Assembly: GCA_029266735.1 (NCBI GenBank)
Contig: JAQSWG010000009.1
Coordinates: 1 to 38,578, forward strand
Reading direction: 5' to 3'
DNA from: Ornithinibacter sp.
GTDB taxonomy: Bacteria > Actinomycetota > Actinomycetes > Actinomycetales > Dermatophilaceae
DNA length: 38,578 nucleotides
Under the pieces are notes generated by a model. That model made no database searches. It had not been told where the DNA came from and was given only the letters and a program-made list of their open reading frames with translations. Shown piece by piece: positions 7,219-15,404 of this stretch (within the stretch, counting starts at the first letter, position 1; every line of letters starts with the position of its first letter). A program made the translations under genes and the position numbers.

Positions 7219-8913
7219 GTGCGGGACGCCGGGCGCGTGCCCACCGCCGAGCTCCTCGCCGCAGCCCGGGCCTGGGCGGCCGACGACCCGGACCCGGCCA
7301 CCCGGGCCCAGCTGCAGGCACTCACCGATGCCGCGGAGGCGGGCGACGTCGACGCCGGGGCCGAGCTGGGCGACGCGATGTCGGGGCTCCTGGAGTTCGG
7401 CACGGCAGGCCTACGCGGACGCCTCGGGGCCGGGCCCCACCGGATGAACCGGGCGGTCGTCATCCGCGCGGCGGCCGGGCTCACGGCATACCTGAGGACC
7501 CTGGAGCGCGAGCCGTTCGTCGTCGTCGGGTTCGACGCCCGGACCGACTCCGACGTCTTCGCCCGCGACACCTGCGCCGTGGTGACCGGGATGGGCGGGC
7601 GGGCGGTCGTCCTCCCCCACCCACTGCCCACCCCGGTGCTTGCCTTCGCGATCCGCCACCTCGGGGCCGACGCGGGCGTCATGGTCACCGCGTCGCACAA
7701 CCCACCCGAGGACAACGGCTACAAGGTCTACGTCGGCGACGGCTCGCAGATCGTCTCCCCGGTCGACGGCCTCATCGCCGGAGAGATCGCGAGGGTGGCC
7801 TCGGTGGCGTCGGTGCCCCTCCCCGACGACGGGTGGGAGACGCTCGACGACTCGGTGCTCGAGGCGTACCTCGCCGACGTCGTCACGGTGGTGTCGCCGT
7901 CCACGCCACGCGACGTGACGGTCGTCCACACCTCGCTGCACGGTGTCGGGTCGGAGACCGTGCGCCGGGCATTCGTCGATGCCGGGTATGCCGCGCCGAT
8001 CCCCGTCGCGTCGCAGGCCGAGCCGGACCCGATGTTCCCGACGGTCCCCTTCCCCAACCCCGAGGAACCCGGCGCGATGGACGCGGCCATCGAGCTGGCG
8101 GAGCAGACCTCACCGGACGTCGTCATCGCGAACGACCCCGACGCCGACCGGTGCGCGGTCGCCGTGCCCGGTCCGGGTGGCTGGCGGATGCTCCGGGGCG
8201 ACGAGGTCGGCGCACTTCTCGGCTCGCACGTGCTCTCCCGGGGTGCGGCCGGTGGCGTGGTCGCGGACTCGCCGGAGTGCGTGTTCGCCAACTCGATCGT
8301 CTCGTCACGGCTGCTCGCGGCGATGTGCCGCGCCGTCGGAGTGCGGCACGAGGAGACGCTGACCGGGTTCAAGTGGATCGGCCGGGTGGCCGGTCTGCGC
8401 TACGGCTACGAGGAGGCGCTCGGCTACTGCGTGGACCCGGCGCGCGTGCGGGACAAGGACGGCGTCTCGGCGGCGCTCCTCGTCGCCGAGCTCGTCGCGA
8501 CGTTGCGCGCCGAGGGCCGCTCGCTCACCGACCGGCTCGACGACCTGGCCCGTGACCACGGGGTCTACGCCACCGACGCCTTCGCGATCCGCGTCGAGGA
8601 CCTCTCGTCCATCAGCCGGGTCATGGCCCGGCTTCGGGCCCACCCGCTGACCGGTGTCGCCGGGGTGGACGTGGCGAGGACCGACGACCTCGCGCAAGGG
8701 GACGGCGGACTGCCGCCCACGGAGGGGCTGCGCTACTACCTCGCGGACGACTCGCGGATCATCGTGCGCCCCTCGGGCACCGAGCCGAAGCTCAAGGTCT
8801 ACCTGGAGGTCGTCCAGCCGGTGGCCGGTGAGGACGTGCGCGGGGCCCGTCAGCTGGCGTCCGCCCGGCTGGCCGGCATCCACTCGGACCTCGAGGCCGC
8901 GACTGCCCCGTGA
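7219..8913 (+). CDS. pmmB: Phosphohexomutase/phosphopentomutase (PGM2/PmmB type)
   Basis: Alpha-D-phosphohexomutase superfamily enzyme of 564 aa. The phosphoserine loop is TASHNPPEDNGYKVY with Ser159. The metal loop is NDPDADR with Asp306, Asp308 and Asp310. The sugar-binding region has GFKWIG and EEALGY (Glu398-399) followed by DKDGVSAA. The C-terminal phosphate loop is RPSGTEPKLK. The EEA(I/L)GY...DKDGVSAA block marks the PGM2 branch, whose human member acts on ribose- and deoxyribose-1-phosphate. Located between deoD and deoC, it most likely interconverts pentose-1- and 5-phosphates, although mannose or glucose phosphates remain possible. GTG 7219 is chosen for the GAGGG six bases upstream; GTG 7237 is an alternative. 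Confidence 0.9.
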   Translation: MRDAGRVPTAELLAAARAWAADDPDPATRAQLQALTDAAEAGDVDAGAELGDAMSGLLEFGTAGLRGRLGAGPHRMNRAVVIRAAAGLTAYLRTLEREPFVVVGFDARTDSDVFARDTCAVVTGMGGRAVVLPHPLPTPVLAFAIRHLGADAGVMVTASHNPPEDNGYKVYVGDGSQIVSPVDGLIAGEIARVASVASVPLPDDGWETLDDSVLEAYLADVVTVVSPSTPRDVTVVHTSLHGVGSETVRRAFVDAGYAAPIPVASQAEPDPMFPTVPFPNPEEPGAMDAAIELAEQTSPDVVIANDPDADRCAVAVPGPGGWRMLRGDEVGALLGSHVLSRGAAGGVVADSPECVFANSIVSSRLLAAMCRAVGVRHEETLTGFKWIGRVAGLRYGYEEALGYCVDPARVRDKDGVSAALLVAELVATLRAEGRSLTDRLDDLARDHGVYATDAFAIRVEDLSSISRVMARLRAHPLTGVAGVDVARTDDLAQGDGGLPPTEGLRYYLADDSRIIVRPSGTEPKLKVYLEVVQPVAGEDVRGARQLASARLAGIHSDLEAATAP

Positions 8914-8918
8914 GCCTC

Positions 8919-8981
8919 GTCGAGATGAGGCAACACGCACACTCCTCGGGCGGAGCGGTCGGCGTGTTGCCTCCTCTCGAC
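8919..8981 (+). terminator. Terminator hairpin after pmmB
   Basis: Arms 8919-8938 and 8962-8981 pair over 20 bases with one mismatch; the core is GAGGCAACACGC against GCGTGTTGCCTC. The 23-base loop contains a small inner hairpin (CTCC/GGAG). It begins six bases past the pmmB stop. Confidence 0.75.
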
Positions 8982-9001
8982 CTCGAAGGGCGGCCACCGG
9001 C

Positions 9002-9033
9002 CCCTGAGCGGCCCCCGGCCCTGAGCGGCCCCC
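9002..9033. repeat. Tandem 15-base direct repeat
   Basis: CCCTGAGCGGCCCCC occurs at 9002-9016 and again at 9019-9033, a 17-base period, upstream of the VOC gene. Its role, if any, is unknown. Confidence 0.6.
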
Positions 9034-9078
9034 CGTGACTCTGAGAGCGCATCCCACTGGATTGTCAGCGGGCGGTCG

Positions 9079-9084
9079 TAGCGT
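9079..9084 (+). promoter_or_regulatory. -10 box of a probable leaderless VOC-protein transcript
   Basis: TAGCGT ends six bases before the ATG at 9091, with no ribosome binding site between them. Confidence 0.5.
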
Positions 9085-9090
9085 CGTGCC

Positions 9091-9921
9091 ATGGAGCGGA
9101 CCTACCCAAACGGAGTGACGTGCTGGGTCGACGTCGAGCAGCCCGATCTCGACGCGGCGCGCGAGTTCTACGGCGGCCTGCTCGGCTGGGACTTCACGGT
9201 CGCGACGCCGCCCGACGCGCCGGGCCGCTACCTCGTCGCCTCGTTCGACGGCAAGGACGTCGCTGGTCTCGCCGAGGTCGCCGAGCTGGCCGAGGGAGCC
9301 GCGTCGTGGAGCACCTACGTCGCCGTCGACGACGCCGATGCCTGCGCCGGGAAGGCCGTCGTGCTCGGAGCCACCCTCCTGCAGGCGCCCGCCGACGTCG
9401 GGTCCGCCGGCCGTGGAGCCGCTGTCCGGGACCCCGAGGGAAACGACATCCGGCTCTGGCAGGCAGGGCGACGCCGGGGAGCCCAGCTCACCAACGCGCC
9501 GGGATCGTGGAACTTCAGCAACCTGCACACCGCCGACCTCGACGCGGCCCAGCGCTTCTACGGTGAGCTGTTCCCCTGGCGCTTCGTCGACCAGGGGTGG
9601 GCCACGGCCATCATCGTGCCCGGGTACGGCGACCACCTCGAGGCCACCGTCGACCCCGAGATCCGCACCCGCCAGGCCGACGCCCCGGAGGGCTTCGAGG
9701 ACGTCATCGGCGCCGTCGTCCAGGCCGGGGACGACCCGCCGGGCTGGTCCGTCGTTCTCACCGTCGACGACCGCGACGCCACGGCGGCCCGGGCCACCGA
9801 GCTCGGCGGCAGGGTCCTGCGGTCCTTCGAGACGGACTACACGGCGGAGGCCGTCGTCCGCGACCCGCAGGGCGCAGTGCTCCACCTCAGCCAGTTCACC
9901 CCGCCCGACGACTGGTCGTGA
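9091..9921 (+). CDS. Two-domain VOC (glyoxalase/extradiol dioxygenase-like) protein
   Basis: A 276-aa protein made of two vicinal-oxygen-chelate modules. The first (about 1-130) opens with VTCWVDVEQPDLDAAREFYGGLLGW and closes with RDPEGNDIRLW; the second (about 140-275) opens with NFSNLHTADLDAAQRFYGELFPW and closes with RDPQGAVLHLSQF. Each repeat has the paired beta-alpha-beta pattern of the family. Members include glyoxalase I, antibiotic-binding proteins and dioxygenases, so a specific activity cannot be given. It sits between pmmB and deoC, but a terminator before it and its own -10 box suggest separate transcription. A link to aldehyde handling is only a guess from the neighbours. Confidence 0.85.
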   Translation: MERTYPNGVTCWVDVEQPDLDAAREFYGGLLGWDFTVATPPDAPGRYLVASFDGKDVAGLAEVAELAEGAASWSTYVAVDDADACAGKAVVLGATLLQAPADVGSAGRGAAVRDPEGNDIRLWQAGRRRGAQLTNAPGSWNFSNLHTADLDAAQRFYGELFPWRFVDQGWATAIIVPGYGDHLEATVDPEIRTRQADAPEGFEDVIGAVVQAGDDPPGWSVVLTVDDRDATAARATELGGRVLRSFETDYTAEAVVRDPQGAVLHLSQFTPPDDWS

Positions 9922-10060
9922 GCCGTGGACCTGGCCTGAGACCCACCGTCGTCCGCCCCGCGGTGAGCGGTGCGAGCTGCCGGCCGCCCGAGCACGCGTG
10001 GGCGGGGCCACCAGGTTCTGGTGCTGCCCAGCACGCGGTGTCCGCCGGCTGGCGGCGCCG

Positions 10061-10066
10061 TAGACT
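10061..10066 (+). promoter_or_regulatory. -10 box of a probable leaderless deoC transcript
   Basis: TAGACT ends six bases before the GTG at 10073. Just upstream are short palindromes, ACCAG-GTT-CTGGT and GTGCTG-CC-CAGCAC (about 10010-10034), possible operator or hairpin sites. Confidence 0.5.
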
Positions 10067-10072
10067 CGCCGG

Positions 10073-11059
10073 GTGAGCACCACCACCGTGGCCCCCTCGG
10101 AGCGCGCGCGCGACCTGCTCGGCGTCTCCCGCCTGACGAACAGCGCCCTGAGCTCGTGGCTGCACGGCCTTCCGGGGGTCGACCAGGTCGGCTGTGAGGA
10201 GCGTGCCGCCTCGCTCGCCACGCGCTCGATCAAGACGACGAGCAAGGCGTGGGCCATCGACACCGCCATCTCGATGATCGACCTCACCACGCTCGAGGGT
10301 GCCGACACCCCGGGCCGGGTCCGGGGCCTGGCGACCAAGGCACTCGTCCCCGACCCGAGCGACCCGAGCACACCACGCCCGGCGGCGATCTGTGTCTACG
10401 GCGACATGGTCGCGGTGGCCAAGGAGACCCTCGGCTCCGCGGACATCAAGGTGGCCGCCGTGGCCACGGCGTTCCCCAGCGGGCGGGCGAGCCTCCCGGT
10501 CAAGCTCGCCGACACCAAGGATGCCGTGGCGGCGGGAGCCGACGAGATCGACATGGTCATCGACCGTGGCGCCTTCCTCGCCGGGGACTACCTCACCGTG
10601 TTCCGGCAGATTGCGGACGTCAAGGCCGTCTGCGGCGACGCCCGTCTCAAGGTGATCCTGGAGACGGGGGAGCTCGTCACGTACGACAACGTCCGCCGCG
10701 CCTCGTGGCTCTCCATGCTCGCCGGCGGTGACTTCATCAAGACCTCGACCGGCAAGGTCTCGCCGGCGGCGACGCTCCCGGTCACCCTCGTGATGCTGGA
10801 GGCGGTGCGCGACTGGCGCGACACCACCGGTGACATGGTGGGGGTCAAGCCGGCCGGCGGCATCCGTACGAGCAAGGACGCCATCCGGTTCCTCGTGACG
10901 GTCAACGAGGTGGCCGGTGAGGAGTGGCTCGACAACCACTGGTTCCGCTTCGGGGCCTCGAGCCTGCTCAACGACCTGCTCCTGCAGCGTCAGCGCCTGA
11001 GGACCGGCGCGTACTCCGGCGCCGACTACATCGCCGACGACTCCCCCAGCCTCTACTGA
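10073..11059 (+). CDS. deoC: Deoxyribose-phosphate aldolase
   Basis: Cleaves 2-deoxyribose-5-phosphate to glyceraldehyde-3-phosphate and acetaldehyde in the cytosol; 328 aa. Catalytic residues are visible: Asp160 in DEIDMV, the Schiff-base Lys223 in DFIKTSTGK, and Lys259 in VKPAGGIRT, matching Asp102, Lys167 and Lys201 of E. coli DeoC. The protein is longer than the roughly 220-260 aa bacterial form and resembles the longer type, with about 60 extra N-terminal residues and an extended C-terminus (LLLQRQRLRTGAYSGADYIADDS). The GTG start matches a six-base leaderless promoter. The aldehyde dehydrogenase genes that follow could consume the acetaldehyde product. Confidence 0.95.
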   Translation: MSTTTVAPSERARDLLGVSRLTNSALSSWLHGLPGVDQVGCEERAASLATRSIKTTSKAWAIDTAISMIDLTTLEGADTPGRVRGLATKALVPDPSDPSTPRPAAICVYGDMVAVAKETLGSADIKVAAVATAFPSGRASLPVKLADTKDAVAAGADEIDMVIDRGAFLAGDYLTVFRQIADVKAVCGDARLKVILETGELVTYDNVRRASWLSMLAGGDFIKTSTGKVSPAATLPVTLVMLEAVRDWRDTTGDMVGVKPAGGIRTSKDAIRFLVTVNEVAGEEWLDNHWFRFGASSLLNDLLLQRQRLRTGAYSGADYIADDSPSLY

Positions 11060-11095
11060 CCGGCCCCACGGCCCACGGATCGAGGAACGAGAACC

Positions 11096-12544
11096 ATGTC
11101 CCCCTTCGAGTACGCACCGGCTCCCGAGTCGCGCGCCGTCGTCGACATCGCGAGCAGCTACGGGCTGTTCATCGGTGGAGAGTTCGTCGAGGCGACCGGC
11201 GGGACGCCGTTCAAGACGGTGAACCCGGCCACCGAGGAGGTGCTCGCAGAGGTCTCGGAGGCGACTGACGACGACGTCGACACGGCCGTGCGAGCCGCGC
11301 GGACGGCATACACCCGCGTCTGGTCACGGATGAGCGGCGCCGACCGCGGCAAGTACCTCTTCCGGATCGCTCGCATCCTCCAGGAGCGCGCCCGTGAGTT
11401 CGCCGTCCTGGAGACCCTGGACAACGGCAAGCCGATCAAGGAGGCGCGCGACGTCGACCTCCCGCTCGCCGCGGCGCACTTCTTCTACCACGCGGGCTGG
11501 GCCGACAAGCTCGACCACGCCTCCCTCGGGCCTGACCCCCGGCCGCTGGGCGTGGTGGGCCAGGTGATCCCCTGGAACTTCCCGCTGCTCATGCTCTCGT
11601 GGAAGATCGCGCCGGCGCTGGCGTGCGGCAACACCGTCGTCCTCAAGCCTGCGGAGACCACTCCGCTCACCGCGCTGCTCTTCGCGGACGTCTGCCGCCA
11701 GGCGGACCTCCCTCCGGGCGTCGTCAACATCGTCACCGGCGCCGGGGCCACGGGACAGGCGATCGTCGACCACCCCGGCATCGACAAGCTCGCGTTCACC
11801 GGCTCGACGGCCGTCGGCAAGATGATCGCCCGGTCCATCGCCGGCACCAGGAAGAAGGCCACCCTCGAGCTCGGCGGCAAGGCGGCGAACATCATCTTCG
11901 ACGACGCACCCATCGACCAGGCCGTCGAGGGGATCGTCAACGGCATCTTCTTCAACCAGGGGCACGTGTGCTGCGCCGGCAGCCGGATCCTCGTGCAGGA
12001 GAACATCGCCGAGGAGCTCGACCACCGCCTCAAGCGCCGCCTGGCGACACTGCGCGTCGGCGACCCGATGGACAAGAACACCGACGTCGGCGCCATCAAC
12101 TCGCGCAAGCAGCTCGAGCGCATCGAGGAGATGGTGGCCGTCGGGGAGGCGGAGGGAGCGGAGCGCTGGGACTCGGGGTGCGACCTGCCGACCAACGGCT
12201 TCTGGTTCCGCCCCACTGTGTTCAGCGGCGTCAGCCAGACCCACCGCATCGCGCAGGAGGAGATCTTCGGCCCGGTCGTCTCGGTGCTCACGTTCCGCAC
12301 CCCCGCGGAGGCCGTCGCCAAGGCGAACAACACCCCCTACGGGCTGTCCGCCGGCATCTGGACCGAGAAGGGCAGCCGCATCCTCTGGATGGCCGACCAG
12401 CTCAGGGCCGGGGTCGTCTGGGCCAACACGTTCAACAAGTTCGACCCCAGCTCGCCGTTCGGCGGCTACAAGGAGTCGGGTTACGGCCGCGAGGGTGGCC
12501 GCCACGGCCTCGAGGCCTACGTGACGACGGGCGGCCGGGGATGA
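11096..12544 (+). CDS. NAD(P)-dependent aldehyde dehydrogenase
   Basis: Full-length ALDH of 482 aa that oxidises an aldehyde to the acid. The fold markers are in order: IPWNFPLLM, FTGSTAVGK (dinucleotide site), Glu258 in LELGGK, catalytic Cys292 in GHVCCAGSR, EEIFGPV, and the C-terminal SSPFGGYKESGYGREGG. The start ATG 11096 follows deoC by 36 bases, with only a weak GAACGAGAA ribosome site. It overlaps the next, truncated ALDH gene by ATGA. Acetaldehyde from DeoC is the likely substrate, from position; the fold itself resembles betaine-aldehyde and general ALDHs, so specificity is not proven. Confidence 0.93.
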   Translation: MSPFEYAPAPESRAVVDIASSYGLFIGGEFVEATGGTPFKTVNPATEEVLAEVSEATDDDVDTAVRAARTAYTRVWSRMSGADRGKYLFRIARILQERAREFAVLETLDNGKPIKEARDVDLPLAAAHFFYHAGWADKLDHASLGPDPRPLGVVGQVIPWNFPLLMLSWKIAPALACGNTVVLKPAETTPLTALLFADVCRQADLPPGVVNIVTGAGATGQAIVDHPGIDKLAFTGSTAVGKMIARSIAGTRKKATLELGGKAANIIFDDAPIDQAVEGIVNGIFFNQGHVCCAGSRILVQENIAEELDHRLKRRLATLRVGDPMDKNTDVGAINSRKQLERIEEMVAVGEAEGAERWDSGCDLPTNGFWFRPTVFSGVSQTHRIAQEEIFGPVVSVLTFRTPAEAVAKANNTPYGLSAGIWTEKGSRILWMADQLRAGVVWANTFNKFDPSSPFGGYKESGYGREGGRHGLEAYVTTGGRG

Positions 12545-13470
12545 GCGCGCGGGTCGACGTCCGGAAGACCTACAAGCTCTACATCGGCGGGAAGTTCCCG
12601 CGCAGCGAGAGCGGCCGCTCCTACGAGGTGTATGCCGCGCCGACGGGGGCCGCTGCCCGTCGCGGGTCCTCCTCCCGCCCACCGACGTTCCTCGCCAACG
12701 CCGCCCAGGGTTCGCGCAAGGACGCCCGGGATGCCGTCGTCGCGGCACGCAAGGCCCAGCCCGGCTGGGCGGCGGCAACGGCCTACAACCGTGGTCAGGT
12801 GCTGTACCGCGTGGCCGAGGTCATGGAGTCCCGCAGGGCGCAGCTCGTGCAGGACGTCCGGAACAGCGAGGGCGTCGGCGCTGCCCAGGCCGAGGCGACC
12901 GTGTCGGCGGCCATCGACCGGTGGGTCTGGTACGCCGGGTGGTCCGACAAGTTCACCCAGGTGCTCGGCGGCCTCAACCCGGTCGCGGGCCCCTTCTTCG
13001 ACATCTCGGCCCCGGAGGCCACCGGCGTCGTCGCGGTGCTCGCGCCGCAGGCGTCGAGCCTGCTCGGCCTGGTGTCGGTGGTGGCCCCGGTCATCGTGTC
13101 GGGCAACACCGCGGTGGTGCTGACCAGCGAGGAACGACCGCTTCCGGCGATCACCCTCGCCGAGTGCCTGGCCACCTCTGACGTGCCGGGGGGCGTGGTC
13201 AACATCATCACCGGTCGGACCGCCGAGGTAACACCGTGGCTGGCGAGCCATCGTGACGTCAACGCCATCGACCTCACCGGGGCCGCCGGAGCCGACGGCG
13301 TCGACTGGGGCGGCCTCGAGCTGGCCGCCGCGGACAACCTCAAGCGCGTCCGCCGCCCCGGCGGCACGGGCACGGAGGCGGTGGAACCCGACTTCACGGC
13401 CACGCCCGACCTCTCGCGACTCACCGCCTTCCTGGAGACCAAGACCGTCTGGCACCCCAAGGGCCGCTGA
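12541..13470 (+). CDS. Aldehyde dehydrogenase-like protein lacking the catalytic domain
   Basis: A 309-aa relative of the N-terminal part of ALDH. It starts at ATG 12541, overlapping the upstream stop (ATGA). It keeps the entry strand YIGGKFPRSESGRSYEV, the VVAARKAQPGWAAATAYNRGQVLYRVAEVME helix region, APVIVSGNTAVVLTSE and PGGVVNIITG. The FTGS motif is replaced by IDLTGAAGAD, and the chain ends without an ELGGK glutamate, a catalytic cysteine or the C-terminal half. It is therefore a pseudoenzyme, not a decayed copy: the frame is intact and codon use matches its neighbours. Together with the upstream enzyme it totals about 790 aa, the size of ALDH16, in which a second, non-catalytic ALDH unit is fused. 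A partner or scaffold role is inferred. Confidence 0.8.
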   Translation: MSARVDVRKTYKLYIGGKFPRSESGRSYEVYAAPTGAAARRGSSSRPPTFLANAAQGSRKDARDAVVAARKAQPGWAAATAYNRGQVLYRVAEVMESRRAQLVQDVRNSEGVGAAQAEATVSAAIDRWVWYAGWSDKFTQVLGGLNPVAGPFFDISAPEATGVVAVLAPQASSLLGLVSVVAPVIVSGNTAVVLTSEERPLPAITLAECLATSDVPGGVVNIITGRTAEVTPWLASHRDVNAIDLTGAAGADGVDWGGLELAAADNLKRVRRPGGTGTEAVEPDFTATPDLSRLTAFLETKTVWHPKGR

Positions 13471-13584
13471 GCCGCCGACGGCGAGGATGGAACTGACAGC
13501 ACCGGGGCCGCGCTGACGACCCCCCTCCTCCCCCCGGCAAACACCGCCACCGCGGCACCACGCGGCATCCCTGGACTCCGAGCC

Positions 13585-14243
13585 GTGGGCGACGACGCGA
13601 CGGGCGATCCCGGGCCGGCACCGCTCACGACCCGACGCGGCAGCGGGTCGTCGTCCTCGCCGGCCCGAGCGGTGCCGGGAAGTCCCGCCTCGCGGCACGG
13701 CTCCACGCCGCCCGCGGCTGGCCCATCTTCCGGCTCGACGACTTCTACCGCGACGAGGACGACCCCGCGGTGCCGCGCAGGGAGGACCTGGGGATCGTCG
13801 ACTGGGACCACCCCGCGAGCTGGGACGCGGACCGGGCCGGGGCCTCGCTCTGCGAGCTCGTCGACACCGGACGTACCCGCACGCCCGTCTATGACATCTC
13901 CACGAGCCGGGCCGTGGGCCACCGGGAGCTCACCGCTCGACCCGACGACCTCGTCCTCGCGGAAGGGATCTTCGCCGCCGAGGTCGTCGAGCGGCTGGGT
14001 GTTGCGGGGATCCTCCACAGCGCCTGGTGCGTGCACCACCATCCGGCCGTGACGTTCGTCCGGCGCCTCGTGCGTGACCTGCGAGAACACCGCAAGCCAC
14101 CCGGCGTCCTGCTCCGGCGCGGCATGGCACTCCTGCGGGCCGAGCCGGAGATCGTCCGCCGGCAGACCGCCCTCGGTGCGCGTGCCGTGCGGGCGAGGGA
14201 GCTCGAGCGGGAGCTCTCCGTGGGGCCACGCACGGTCGGTTAG
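13585..14243 (+). pseudogene. Uridine kinase-like P-loop NTPase, reading frame disrupted at the 5' end
   Basis: The frame ending at TAG 14241-14243 encodes a kinase of the uridine kinase type: P-loop GPSGAGKS (13662-13685), RLDDFYRDEDDP, VDWDHPASWD, PVYDISTS and VLAEGIFAAEVV. That frame has no ATG, GTG, TTG or CTG between its upstream stop (13494) and the P-loop; the first usable start, GTG 13770, would delete the P-loop. A GTG at 13585 in another phase gives a plausible N-terminus (MGDDATGDPGPAP) and would join if one base were missing between about 13600 and 13640. So this is either a real frameshift, a sequence error, or a gene with a very unusual start. A role in pyrimidine nucleoside salvage would fit the neighbours. 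The gap 13471-13584 holds no other gene. Confidence 0.6.
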
Positions 14244-14246
14244 GGT
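14241..14246 (+). promoter_or_regulatory. -10 box upstream of the membrane-protein/MoxR operon
   Basis: TAGGGT, whose TAG is the stop codon of the upstream kinase gene, ends six bases before a GTG at 14253 that opens a tiny reading frame. This would be the start of the 14276-19613 operon transcript. Confidence 0.45.
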
Positions 14247-14252
14247 TCTCGC

Positions 14253-14279
14253 GTGGTCGAGGACGGGGACGCGGCATGA
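14253..14279 (+). CDS. Possible leaderless 8-codon upstream reading frame
   Basis: GTG at 14253, six bases after a -10 box, opens MVEDGDAA and stops at TGA 14277-14279, which overlaps the ATG of the next gene (ATGA at 14276-14279). A leaderless start here would deliver ribosomes directly onto the first operon gene, whose own Shine-Dalgarno is weak. Too short to judge by composition. Confidence 0.35.
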   Translation: MVEDGDAA

Positions 14280-15400
14280 GCGAACGACCGTGGGTCGCCC
14301 CCGGCTCGACGCCCCTGCCGGACCCGGAGCCGCCGGCATACGGCTCGGCGCCGCCCGGGTATGCCGGACCCCCACCGCCGCCCGGGTATGCCGCGCCGCC
14401 ACCGCCCGGCTATGCCGCGCCCCCACCGCCCGGACCGTTCCTGGCGTCCATGGAGTTCCGGCCGGGGATCATCCCGCTGCGGCCCCTCACCCTCGGGGAC
14501 CTCTTCTCGGCCGTGACGAAGGCGATCCGCGGGAACGTCGCCGCCACGATGGGCCTGGCCCTCGTCACCTCGCTCATCTGCCTCGTCCCCGCGACCGCCC
14601 TCGGCGCGTGGGTGGCGAGCAAGGACACCACGTCCTTGGACAGCGACGAGATCGGCGGCCTCGGCCTCGTGGGCAGCTACCTGCCGAGCGTCGGCTCCCT
14701 GATCTCCTCCGTCGCTCTCACCGGCTTCCTCGCCTATGTCATCGGCCAGGCGGTGCTCGGGCGAAAGGTCGGCATCGAGGAGACGTGGGACGGCACCAAG
14801 CGCCGTCTGCCTGCCGTGGCGGGTGCCGTGCTCGTGACGATCCTCGGGGCGCTGCTGCTCCTCGGGGTCGTCCTCGGTCCGCCGATCGCCTGGCTCGTCG
14901 TCGGCGACGCGAGCGTGGGGCCGGTCCTCGTCCTGCTCCTCGCGGTGCTGCTCGCCCTCCTGCTCTATCTCTGGCTCTGGACGCGGTTCGCCTTCGTCAC
15001 GGCCGTCATCGTCCTCGAGGGTCGCGGCGTCGGGAGCGCGTTCGCACGCTCCTGGCGGCTCACCTCCGGGACACCGTTCTGGCGGATCCTCGGCATCCGC
15101 CTCCTCACTGCCATCCTCGTCGGCTTCGCCGCTCAGCTCGTCACCGTCCCTATCGCGGTCCTCGGACTCGTGGCCGTCGTCGCCGCCGGAGGCGAGGACC
15201 AGCTGTTCATGTGGCAGGCGGTGCTCGGGGGCATCGCGACCCTCATCAGCGGGGTGATCACGACGCCGTTCTCCGCCGGAGTCGACGCACTGATGGTCGT
15301 CGACCAACGGATCCGCCGCGAGGCCCTCGACGTGCAGCTCATCCACGCGGCGTCGCAGGGCGGACCGGCCCCGTGGCCCGCTGGCGCCCGGGCGCACTGA
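14276..15400 (+). CDS. Polytopic membrane protein with Pro/Gly/Tyr-rich N-terminus (Rv3689-like)
   Basis: A 374-aa integral membrane protein of unknown function. Residues about 10-60 form a cytoplasmic-type low-complexity tail with repeated PPPPGYAAP units. About six hydrophobic helices follow, including VAATMGLALVTSLICLVPATALG, AVLVTILGALLLLGVVLGPPIAWLVV and VLVLLLAVLLALLLYLWLWTRF. A conserved ALDVQ stretch near the C-terminus follows a RIRREALD motif. It resembles DUF7847/glycerophosphoryl-diester-phosphodiesterase membrane-domain proteins. It leads an operon with DUF4129, DUF4350, MoxR and DUF58 genes, as Rv3689 does in M. tuberculosis (from memory). Confidence 0.75.
   Translation: MSERPWVAPGSTPLPDPEPPAYGSAPPGYAGPPPPPGYAAPPPPGYAAPPPPGPFLASMEFRPGIIPLRPLTLGDLFSAVTKAIRGNVAATMGLALVTSLICLVPATALGAWVASKDTTSLDSDEIGGLGLVGSYLPSVGSLISSVALTGFLAYVIGQAVLGRKVGIEETWDGTKRRLPAVAGAVLVTILGALLLLGVVLGPPIAWLVVGDASVGPVLVLLLAVLLALLLYLWLWTRFAFVTAVIVLEGRGVGSAFARSWRLTSGTPFWRILGIRLLTAILVGFAAQLVTVPIAVLGLVAVVAAGGEDQLFMWQAVLGGIATLISGVITTPFSAGVDALMVVDQRIRREALDVQLIHAASQGGPAPWPAGARAH
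14351..14433 (+). repeat. In-frame imperfect repeats encoding PPPPGYAA units
   Basis: CCGCCCGGGTATGCCG at 14351-14366 and 14378-14393, a one-base variant at 14402-14417 and a partial copy at 14426-14433, at 27- and 24-base spacing. They lie within the N-terminal tail of the membrane protein and are prone to length change. Confidence 0.8.
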
Positions 15401-15404
15401 CCCG

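Noticed and set aside
7173..8555. Rightward alternative frame of 460 codons inside the mutase gene
   Set aside because: It overlaps all catalytic motifs of the mutase in another phase and is Arg/Gly-rich without domains.
8305..10371. Leftward open frame of 688 codons opposite pmmB, the VOC gene and deoC
   Set aside because: It spans three well-supported genes and two intergenic gaps, including a terminator hairpin; its composition is that of a shadow frame.
14343..14435. Possible CRISPR or mobile repeat
   Set aside because: The units are short, in frame and encode a Pro/Gly/Tyr tail; no spacers or cas genes are present.
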